Source: Nitrospirota bacterium
GTDB lineage: Bacteria > Nitrospirota > Thermodesulfovibrionia > Thermodesulfovibrionales > JdFR-88
Length of the DNA stretch: 5,483 bases
NCBI GenBank assembly: GCA_021825785.1
Contig: JAKAGP010000150.1
Span: 1 to 5,483 of the forward strand
Reading direction: 5' to 3'
The notes under the pieces were generated by a model. That model was not told where the DNA came from. It saw only the letters and a program-made list of their open reading frames with translations, and ran no database searches. The position numbers and the translations under genes are program-made. Positions within the stretch are counted from its first letter, which is position 1; each line of letters opens with the position of its first letter. Positions 1 to 5,483 of the stretch are shown here, piece after piece.

Positions 1-1267
1 CCCGGCCATCTGGCGCATCATGCGGGCCCCGGTAAAGCCGCTGGCGGCGGAGCAGATGATGAAGATGCCCATAAAGGCGGAATTCAGGTTACAGGGGAGC
101 CCGGAGGAGATCGAGCGGAAGGCCGCCGCCGGGATGAAATCCATCGGTTTCAGGGCGGCCAGGCATGAAGAGGGGGACGGCGCGGTCGAGCTTTTCGCGC
201 AGAAGCACGCCTGGAGCCGTTCGGGTGTCTTTATCACGCATTTCAGCATCCTCATAATCATGATCGGGGCCGTATCGGGCATCTTCTTCGGTTTCAACGC
301 GATGTTGAACCTGCCCGAGGGCTACTCCACAAACGTCGTCTTTTCCCGTTCCGTCGATCTCTCCGACCAGGCGGAAAACGCCGTAAGGGCGAACCTGATG
401 GGCGCGCTGGACTCCGCGGGGGGCGACATCAACCAGGCCGCCAGGGCCGCAGGCGAGGATGCGGCCAGCTTCAAAAAGGGCATGGAGCAGGCGGGGCTTA
501 TCCCCCTTAATTTCCAGGTGCTCTGCCAGCAATTCGAGGTCAAATACTACGGGCAGAGCGATATGCCGAAGGCATACAGGAGCCTGCTTACGGTGATTGA
601 TCACGGCAAGCCGGTCCTCACCAAGTGGGTTGAGGTGAACCATCCGCTTAAATACCATGGCGTTACGTTCTATCAGTCAAGCTACGGCCTCATGGACGAC
701 CTGTCAAACGGCATAGCCGAGCTCGATGTGAAATCCCCGAACGGGCAGTCCGTGACGGAGCGGCTTAAGATCGGCCAGAGCTTCCAGATACCGGGCACCG
801 AGGAGACGGTGAAGCTGGCGGAGTTCAATCCGGCGCTGGCCTTCGACGATTCCGGGAAAGCCATAACGTACTCGCAGATGATGACAAACCCCGCCGTCAG
901 GGTCGAGATAACGGACGGCAAAGGGCCCGGGGTGTCCAAATGGATAGCCCAGAGATATCCGGAGACCTGGAGCCTGCCGGACGGCAGCACCGTGGGCCTG
1001 AAGGATTTCTGGGGCGTCCAGTACACGGGGCTGCAGGTCAGAAAAGACCCCGGCGTGTGGATCGTCTATCTGGGCTGCATAACCCTGGCGCTCGGCCTTA
1101 TGGTGGCTTTTTTCATGAGCCACAAGAAGATATGGATTCGCCTTGAGCCCGAGCAAAAAAAGAAGGGCACGCGCCTCATGATTGCGGCCACTTCCAACAA
1201 AAACAGGCAGGCATTCGAAAGGACCGTCGAAAAACTCGCCCTCGAATTGGAAAAAGGAGGTAAATAG
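1..1267 (+). CDS. resB: Cytochrome c biogenesis protein ResB/Ccs1 (System II), 5' partial
   Basis: ResB (Ccs1/CcsB-type) forms, with CcsA, the System II synthase that keeps apocytochrome cysteines reduced and attaches haem to CXXCH motifs outside the cytoplasmic membrane. The frame is open from base 2, encoding PAIWRI before the first ATG at 20, and family N-terminal membrane helices 1-2 are missing. The true start therefore lies upstream and the ATG at 20 is probably internal. Numbering from that ATG, a membrane helix spans about 69-92 and contains His74, matching the conserved transmembrane haem-ligand His of the family. A large extracytoplasmic domain follows, with the family-like motif VNHPLKYHGVTFYQSSYG at 207-223. 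The last helix is about 346-366, entered through KDPGVWIVYLG, and a basic cytoplasmic tail ends the protein. Residues about 117-160 look like an extra helical insert (see findings). The stop is TAG, 2 nt before ccsA. The family call is secure from motifs and neighbour; the N-terminus cannot be judged here. Confidence 0.93.
   Translation, partial: PAIWRIMRAPVKPLAAEQMMKMPIKAEFRLQGSPEEIERKAAAGMKSIGFRAARHEEGDGAVELFAQKHAWSRSGVFITHFSILIIMIGAVSGIFFGFNAMLNLPEGYSTNVVFSRSVDLSDQAENAVRANLMGALDSAGGDINQAARAAGEDAASFKKGMEQAGLIPLNFQVLCQQFEVKYYGQSDMPKAYRSLLTVIDHGKPVLTKWVEVNHPLKYHGVTFYQSSYGLMDDLSNGIAELDVKSPNGQSVTERLKIGQSFQIPGTEETVKLAEFNPALAFDDSGKAITYSQMMTNPAVRVEITDGKGPGVSKWIAQRYPETWSLPDGSTVGLKDFWGVQYTGLQVRKDPGVWIVYLGCITLALGLMVAFFMSHKKIWIRLEPEQKKKGTRLMIAATSNKNRQAFERTVEKLALELEKGGK
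1256..1260 (+). promoter_or_regulatory. Shine-Dalgarno for ccsA, supporting a TTG start
   Basis: GGAGG lies inside the last codons of resB and is separated by 9 nt from the TTG at 1270. This near-ideal spacing is the main reason for taking TTG 1270 as the ccsA start rather than the in-frame ATG at 1303. The ATG would fall inside the first hydrophobic helix and has no comparable ribosome binding site. Confidence 0.8.
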
Positions 1268-1269
1268 AA

Positions 1270-2358
1270 TTGGAAAGCTCGTTATTTTTCGGCCTTTCCA
1301 CTATGGCATACATCCTGGCAATGGTGGTCTACATAACCTATATCGGCTTCAGGAAGAAGGCGATCGGGGTCACGGCGAGTGGTCTGACCATGTTCGGCTT
1401 CGCCTCGCAGACCCTGGCGATACTGCTTAGATGGAAGGAATTCTACCAGATCTCCGGCATGGGGCTTTTGCGCTCCATACCGCTTACAAACCTCTATGAA
1501 TCGCTGGTCTTTTTCGTATGGTGCCTCATACTGGGCTACCTGATAGTGGAGTTCCGCTATAAAAACCGCTCCTTCGGCGCCTTCGTGACTCCGGTGGCTG
1601 CCCTTGCCCTGCTGTTCATAAGCCTCTCGGGTATGTCCACGCAGATAGAGCCCCTGGTGCCGGCCCTGCAGAGCAACTGGCTTCTGGCCCACGTGACGCT
1701 CTCTTTTATCTCCTATTCGGCCTTTGCCCTCTCCTTCAGCACGGGGCTCATGTACCTGATAGCCACCACAAAGCGCGGAGAAGGCGCCTACGCGTTCTGG
1801 ACAGTGACGCTGGGTGTGTTCCTTGCGGTGCTTATGGCCATGGTGCTTGACTTCATAAGGTTCAAGGCGGCGGGCCTGGCGCCGGGCTCTGAGGAATTCA
1901 TAAAAAGCTTCCTCTTCAAAAGCACCTACAAAAACCCCGAGGCTTCCATGCGGCTGGTAAGCTATCTGGCCACGATCCTGATCATATTCCTGACATGGAG
2001 GTATGGGGGGGCCCTCAAGAGGATAATCGAAGGTTTTAAGCTCCAGCCCGCGACGCTCGATGAGATAACCTACAAGGCCGTGGCCATAGGCTTTCCGATT
2101 TTCACCCTTGGCGGCCTCATATTCGGGGCCATCTGGGCCGACCAGGCATGGGGTGTTTACTGGAGCTGGGACCCCAAGGAGACCTGGTCCCTCATAACCT
2201 GGTTCATCTACGCATTCTATCTGCACGCGCGGTTCCTGAGGGGATGGCGCGGGCACAAGATCTCGGTGGTCGCCGTAATGGGTTTCGTGGCGGTTATATT
2301 CACGTACCTCGGGGTCAATCTGCTTTTAAGCGGGCTGCACTCCTATGGGAGCCGGTAG
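1270..2358 (+). CDS. ccsA: Cytochrome c biogenesis protein CcsA (CcsB/ResC type), WWD-domain haem handling protein
   Basis: CcsA is the polytopic partner of ResB. It carries haem across the membrane and presents it on its external WWD domain for ligation to apocytochrome c. The 362-residue protein has about ten predicted membrane helices (approximately 5-27, 36-54, 75-95, 101-121, 138-165, 176-198, 230-247, 271-291, 308-322, 331-353). The WWD signature is at 294-306 (WGVYWSWDPKETW). The three family histidines are visible: His141 (LLAHV) and His319 (YLHAR) flank the WWD loop, and His357 is in the terminal GLHSYG. The segment of about 172-250, between His141 and the WWD loop, appears to add two membrane helices relative to compact CcsA proteins. 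The TTG start 2 nt after resB, behind a strong Shine-Dalgarno, implies translational coupling. Family assignment is very secure; the naming CcsA/CcsB/ResC varies between organisms. Confidence 0.96.
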   Translation: MESSLFFGLSTMAYILAMVVYITYIGFRKKAIGVTASGLTMFGFASQTLAILLRWKEFYQISGMGLLRSIPLTNLYESLVFFVWCLILGYLIVEFRYKNRSFGAFVTPVAALALLFISLSGMSTQIEPLVPALQSNWLLAHVTLSFISYSAFALSFSTGLMYLIATTKRGEGAYAFWTVTLGVFLAVLMAMVLDFIRFKAAGLAPGSEEFIKSFLFKSTYKNPEASMRLVSYLATILIIFLTWRYGGALKRIIEGFKLQPATLDEITYKAVAIGFPIFTLGGLIFGAIWADQAWGVYWSWDPKETWSLITWFIYAFYLHARFLRGWRGHKISVVAVMGFVAVIFTYLGVNLLLSGLHSYGSR

Positions 2359-3856
2359 AGAAAAGAGGGCTATCCGTTCGAGCCTGAAAGGCAGATTTCT
2401 GCTGGCCGCGGGCGGCCTGCTTCTGGCCGTCCTGGGATTTCTCAATTACCAGGGCTACGCCTACGGTCGCCACCGCATAATCGAAGGCTACTCCCGCAGT
2501 CTCTCCAATATTACGGAGGTGGTCAAAAGCGGCCTGACGACCGTGATGACGAGCGGCAACGAGAGCCTGTTCAGGAATTTCATCACGGCCGGCATGACCG
2601 AAAACCTCAAGGTAATGCGCCTCATAAACCCGGACAGCGGCAAGATCATCTCCTCCACCATGGCCTCGGAGGACAATTACGTCATGAAAAACCCGCCCCT
2701 CGAGAGAAAGATCGTCATGGACGGCCGGGGAATCCCGCTATCGATGTTCGTCCCCATATACAACAACAAGCCCTGCCAGGGCTGCCATGGCGCTGAAAAA
2801 GAGATACTTGCGGTGCTGAACGTGGAGCTTGTAAACCAGGAGGCGGCCGACAGGCTCCGCGCGCTTAAAAACAGGGCCATGATTTCCTTCGGGGCGGGCT
2901 TTCTGCTCATATTCATGCCGCTGTCGCTCTTTTATATCCGCTTTGTGGACAAACCTCTGAAGTCCATACAAAAGAGCGCGAAGGCGGCCGCCGGAGGGGA
3001 TTTTACCGTAAAATTCCGCGATGGGCGGCCGGAAGGGGCCCGGGGCATGGATTACCGGGGCCCGGACGAGCTTGGCAGGCTCTGCGCGGACTTAAACCAT
3101 GTATTCGGGAATTTCAGGCGGATGAAGGCGGAATTTGAAAGCCGTTCGGCCGAGACGGTGGCGAAGATGGAAAAGATGGCCACCCTTGGAGAGCTGGCGG
3201 CGGCCGTGGCGCATGAGATCAAAAATCCGCTGGCGGGCATCAGCGGGGCCATACAGGTTTTTGCCGAGGACATCCCCGGAAATGACCCCAGAAAAGAGAT
3301 TATAAATGACGTCCTGGGCGAGATAGACCGCCTCGACCAATCCGTAAGGAACCTGCTTGCCTACGCGAGGCCCCCCATACTGCGCCCGGTGAATATGGAC
3401 CTCCTCTCGGTCGTCGAGCGCGCCAGGAGGCTCACGGAAAAACAGGCCGACTCGCAGGGCGTGCAGATAGTAATGCCCTCCATGGCCGCTGCGCCCGCCG
3501 TCATCGAGGCGGACCCGGAGCAGATGCAGCAGGTCTTTTTCAATATCTTCCAGAACTGCCTGCGCTCCATGCCAAGCGGAGGGGTGCTTTCCGTCGAGAT
3601 CCTGCCTGGCGCCGGCGAAGAGGTGGAGGTCCGGATTTCGGACACCGGCATGGGCATACCGGCCGATTCCCTGGAGCACATCTTCAAGCCCTTTTTTACG
3701 ACGAAACATTCGGGTTCGGGCCTGGGGCTTGCCATCAGCAAGAATATCGTTGAAGAGCACGGCGGCCGGATCGAGGTCGAGAGCCGGCCCGGCTTGGGGA
3801 GCACTTTTCATGTTATAATGCAAAGCCGCATGGCAGCGTCCCGGAAAGATGGCTAA
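2345..3856 (+). CDS. Membrane sensor histidine kinase with extracytoplasmic haem c (CXXCH) domain, HAMP, HisKA and HATPase
   Basis: This is a 503-residue sensor kinase expected to phosphorylate the regulator encoded next. Membrane helix 1 is about 16-36, and residues about 37-175 should face outside the membrane. That domain contains one CQGCH haem c motif at 144-148, in the context PIYNNKPCQGCHG. Helix 2 is about 177-199. A HAMP-like linker covers about 200-262 and appears longer than usual, followed by a short coiled coil. The HisKA H-box is HEIKNPL with phospho-acceptor His290. The ATPase domain has the N-box NIFQNCLRSMP (400-410), DTGMGIP (433-439), the F-box FKPFFTTK (447-454) and GSGLGLAIS (457-465). 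No cytoplasmic PAS domain is seen. The ATG lies within the last codons of ccsA (14 nt overlap) with no clear Shine-Dalgarno, so coupled translation is likely; no other in-frame start keeps helix 1 with its basic N-terminus. The only other His in the external domain is His43. The sensed signal is unknown: redox state, a gas ligand or haem loading are possible. Confidence 0.93.
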   Translation: MGAGREKRAIRSSLKGRFLLAAGGLLLAVLGFLNYQGYAYGRHRIIEGYSRSLSNITEVVKSGLTTVMTSGNESLFRNFITAGMTENLKVMRLINPDSGKIISSTMASEDNYVMKNPPLERKIVMDGRGIPLSMFVPIYNNKPCQGCHGAEKEILAVLNVELVNQEAADRLRALKNRAMISFGAGFLLIFMPLSLFYIRFVDKPLKSIQKSAKAAAGGDFTVKFRDGRPEGARGMDYRGPDELGRLCADLNHVFGNFRRMKAEFESRSAETVAKMEKMATLGELAAAVAHEIKNPLAGISGAIQVFAEDIPGNDPRKEIINDVLGEIDRLDQSVRNLLAYARPPILRPVNMDLLSVVERARRLTEKQADSQGVQIVMPSMAAAPAVIEADPEQMQQVFFNIFQNCLRSMPSGGVLSVEILPGAGEEVEVRISDTGMGIPADSLEHIFKPFFTTKHSGSGLGLAISKNIVEEHGGRIEVESRPGLGSTFHVIMQSRMAASRKDG

Positions 3857-5234
3857 GACAAAGATACTTGTAATTGACGACGAAAAACTCCTCAGGTGGT
3901 CCCTTGAACAGAACCTCTCAAAGGACGGCTATCAGGTAATAACCGCGGAAAAAGGGCTGGACGGCCTCACCGTGTTCCGGGAGGAGTCCCCCGATATAAC
4001 GCTCCTGGACATCCACCTGCCGGACATATCCGGCATAACCGTGCTTGAAGGGCTCAAGGAGATAAACAAGGACGCCGTTGTCATAATGATAACGGCCTTC
4101 GGAGACGTCCAGACGGCAGTAAAGACCATAAAGCTCGGCGCCCATGATTTCGTCGAAAAACCCTTCAATATGGACAAGCTCAAGATCATCATACAAAAGG
4201 CGCTTGAGACCTGCACCCTGAGGAAGGAGGTCTCCCAGTTCCGCTCCCAACTCAGCTCACGGTACGGCTTCGAAAGCATCATCGGGCAGTCTGCCCCGGT
4301 AAAAAAGATCCTCGGGCTGATAGAGAAGGTCTCCAGAAGCGATGCCACCACGGTCCTTATGCAGGGGGAGAGCGGCTCGGGCAAGGATCTGGTCGCCAAG
4401 GTCATCCATTACCAGAGCGCCCGCATGGAAAAGCCCTTCATAGAGATAAACTGCACGGCCTTGCCGGAAAACCTTATCGAAAGCGAGCTCTTCGGTTATG
4501 AAAAAGGCGCCTTCACGGATGCCAGGGCGATGAAAAAAGGGCTCTTCGAGCTTGCCGACAGGGGCACGATATACCTGGACGAAATCGCTGACATGAGGCT
4601 CAACACCCAGGCCAAGCTCCTGAAGGTGCTCGAGAACAAGGCCTTCAAGCGCGTGGGGGGGATAAAGGACATAGAAGTCGACCTGCGCATAATAGCCGCC
4701 ACAAACAAATCGCTCGATGAGGAAGTGAAGAAGGGGAATTTCCGGGAGGACCTCTACTACAGGCTGAAGGTCGTCCCGATACACCTGCCGCCCCTGAGGG
4801 AGCGCGGCGAAGACATCCTGCTTCTGGCCCGCTATTTCATAGACACCTTCAACCGCGAATTCAGGAAGAACGTAAAGGGCCTTTCCAGGGACACGGAGAC
4901 CCTTTTCCTCGAATACCACTGGCCCGGCAATGTGCGGGAGCTGAAAAACGTGATAGAAAGGGCCATGATACTCGAAAACGAGGAGTTGATACTGCCGGAG
5001 CACCTGCCGCTTGAACTCTGCTCCGACAACTCCGATGGCGCGGAAAACAATGATGTGGATGTAAAACTGCCCGCCGGGGGGCTGGACATCGAAAAGGTCG
5101 AAAAGGAACTTATAAGACAGGCCCTGGATACTACCAGGGGCAATCAGACGAAAGCCGCCAAACTGCTTAATCTGACGAGAGACACGCTCCGTTACCGGAT
5201 GCAGAAATTCGGTTTTCTTCCTGATAAAGAATAA
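3849..5234 (+). CDS. NtrC-family sigma-54-dependent response regulator (receiver, AAA+, Fis-type HTH)
   Basis: This is a 461-residue transcriptional activator, presumably the partner of the kinase it overlaps by 8 nt. The receiver domain (about 4-120) has acidic residues Asp10, Asp11 and Glu12, phospho-acceptor Asp54 (LLDIHLP), switch Thr82 and Lys104 (EKPF). The AAA+ sigma-54 interaction domain (about 143-385) has Walker A GESGSGKD (173-180), Walker B IYLDEI (241-246) and sensor I region AATN. It also has arginines of the FREDLYYRLKV segment (298-308) and sensor II WPGNVRELKN (358-367). The sigma-54 contact loop reads GAFTDA (220-225) instead of the consensus GAFTGA. An acidic linker (about 391-411) leads to a C-terminal Fis-type HTH (about 422-456). 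The start gives the usual KILVIDDE opening strand. Full length with all catalytic motifs, so an intact ATP-dependent activator is expected. Its target promoters are not shown by sequence alone. Confidence 0.96.
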   Translation: MAKTKILVIDDEKLLRWSLEQNLSKDGYQVITAEKGLDGLTVFREESPDITLLDIHLPDISGITVLEGLKEINKDAVVIMITAFGDVQTAVKTIKLGAHDFVEKPFNMDKLKIIIQKALETCTLRKEVSQFRSQLSSRYGFESIIGQSAPVKKILGLIEKVSRSDATTVLMQGESGSGKDLVAKVIHYQSARMEKPFIEINCTALPENLIESELFGYEKGAFTDARAMKKGLFELADRGTIYLDEIADMRLNTQAKLLKVLENKAFKRVGGIKDIEVDLRIIAATNKSLDEEVKKGNFREDLYYRLKVVPIHLPPLRERGEDILLLARYFIDTFNREFRKNVKGLSRDTETLFLEYHWPGNVRELKNVIERAMILENEELILPEHLPLELCSDNSDGAENNDVDVKLPAGGLDIEKVEKELIRQALDTTRGNQTKAAKLLNLTRDTLRYRMQKFGFLPDKE

Positions 5235-5305
5235 AACTGGATTATTAAAAAAAAGAGTTTCGAAATATAGCACGCTTTTTGCTGCAACCAATCTAATATA
5301 CCGGA
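5235..5305 (+). other. Intergenic gap, AT-rich, between the two response regulator genes
   Basis: This 71-nt gap is the only clear non-coding stretch and is markedly more AT-rich than the flanking genes, with an A-run at 5247-5254. I see no stable hairpin followed by a T-run, so no intrinsic terminator can be called for the upstream operon. It holds the 8-bp palindrome TTTCGAAA (5258-5265) and, 2 nt further on, a sigma-54-like element. The downstream gene may therefore have its own promoter as well as possible read-through. Confidence 0.7.
5268..5283 (+). promoter_or_regulatory. Candidate sigma-54 (-24/-12) promoter upstream of the second response regulator
   Basis: TAGCAC, then 5 nt, then TTGCT matches the sigma-54 consensus TGGCAC-N5-TTGCW at all but one position and with exact spacing. 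The mismatch is in the -24 GG pair (AG here), which is normally highly conserved, so strength is uncertain. Taking C5282 as -12, transcription would start near 5294, only about 12 nt before the ATG at 5306. The gene just upstream encodes a sigma-54 activator, which makes the match more plausible, but a one-mismatch 10-base pattern can occur by chance. Confidence 0.45.
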
Positions 5306-5483
5306 ATGAATATCCTAATTGTAGATGACGAACAGCTCGTCAGGTGGTTCCTCGAGAGGGCGCTATCGCGTCTCGGACACAAGATTGTATCGGTTTCCAG
5401 CGCCGCGGAGGCCGTCCGGGCCCTCTCCAGTGAGAGGTTCGACCTCATGTTCACCGACCTGAGGATGCCTGAGGAAAATGGCG
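5306..5483 (+). CDS. Response regulator, receiver domain start (3' partial)
   Basis: Only 59 codons are present before the window ends. They encode a receiver-domain N-terminus: MNILIVDDE with acidic residues Asp7 and Asp8, then helix 1 with LVRWFLERAL, and phospho-acceptor Asp51 in FTDLRMPEENG. The start is fixed by an in-frame TAA at 5294-5296 with no alternative start codon between it and the ATG. No convincing Shine-Dalgarno is seen. The RW after the DDE motif is shared with the receiver of the upstream regulator (LLRWSLE versus LVRWFLE), suggesting an NtrC-like or related receiver. The output domain lies outside the window, so it could be receiver-only, another sigma-54 activator, or a hybrid protein. 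It may be a second partner of the same kinase or belong to a new unit. Confidence 0.9.
   Translation, partial: MNILIVDDEQLVRWFLERALSRLGHKIVSVSSAAEAVRALSSERFDLMFTDLRMPEENG

Noticed and set aside
20..22. ATG at 20 as the true start of resB
   Set aside because: The frame is open upstream to the window edge and encodes residues fitting the family (PAIWRI). Starting here would remove the first two membrane helices expected in ResB.
1282..2256. Long minus-strand open frame opposite ccsA
   Set aside because: It is the mirror of a highly recognisable CcsA coding frame. Its translation has no hydrophobic or domain pattern that I recognise, and open antisense frames are expected in GC-rich coding DNA.
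5269..5283. AGCA/TGCT inverted repeat as an intrinsic terminator
   Set aside because: The stem is only 4 bp with a 7-nt loop and no T-run follows it. The T-run lies inside the loop, and the same bases fit a sigma-54-like element better.
4257..5291. Long minus-strand open frame opposite the NtrC-type regulator
   Set aside because: The plus strand encodes a full set of receiver, AAA+ and HTH motifs across this region. The antisense product resembles no family and would run through the intergenic gap and the promoter-like site.
5294..5299. TAATAT as a sigma-70 -10 box for the downstream gene
   Set aside because: No recognisable -35 hexamer sits 16-18 nt upstream (the bases there read CACGCT), and the box would leave almost no leader before the ATG.
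1..5483. CRISPR arrays, tRNA or rRNA genes, insertion sequences, phage or defence genes
   Set aside because: Nearly all of the window is accounted for by five ordinary coding genes. I saw no repeat array, transposase motif, cloverleaf or rRNA-like sequence.

Overview
The window is a GC-rich bacterial segment with one strand in use. Four tightly packed plus-strand genes are followed by a short AT-rich gap and the start of a fifth. The first two genes are the two halves of the System II (Ccs) cytochrome c maturation machine: ResB/Ccs1, cut at its 5' end, and a CcsA/CcsB-type haem handling protein. The next two are a two-component pair: a membrane histidine kinase whose extracytoplasmic domain carries a CXXCH haem c motif, and an NtrC-type sigma-54-dependent response regulator. 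The fifth gene, cut by the window end, begins with another response-regulator receiver domain.

Organism: System II maturation, a haem c sensor kinase, an NtrC-type regulator, and frequent ATA (Ile) and AGG (Arg) codons in GC-rich DNA suggest an anaerobic or metal/sulfur-respiring lineage rich in c-type cytochromes, such as Desulfobacterota (the former Deltaproteobacteria) or Nitrospirota. This is inference from gene content and style; there is no rRNA or other taxonomic marker here.

Layout: resB (1-1267, 5' partial); ccsA (1270-2358, TTG start, 2 nt after resB, good Shine-Dalgarno); histidine kinase (2345-3856, overlapping ccsA by 14 nt); sigma-54 activator (3849-5234, overlapping the kinase by 8 nt); intergenic gap (5235-5305) with a sigma-54-like -24/-12 match; second response regulator (5306 to beyond the window, 3' partial). 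The first four genes have the spacing of a translationally coupled operon.

How they fit together: ResB and CcsA export haem and ligate it to CXXCH apocytochromes outside the membrane. The kinase itself has one CXXCH in its predicted external domain, so it is a plausible client of the two proteins encoded just upstream. It probably signals redox state, a small ligand, or haem loading to the NtrC-type regulator, which would activate sigma-54 promoters. One candidate target lies immediately downstream, in front of the second response regulator. Most of this is standard family biology. The points worth a second look are the haem sensor/maturation linkage, an apparent two-helix insertion in CcsA, a Fis-HTH-like helical insert in the ResB external loop, and the candidate sigma-54 site.
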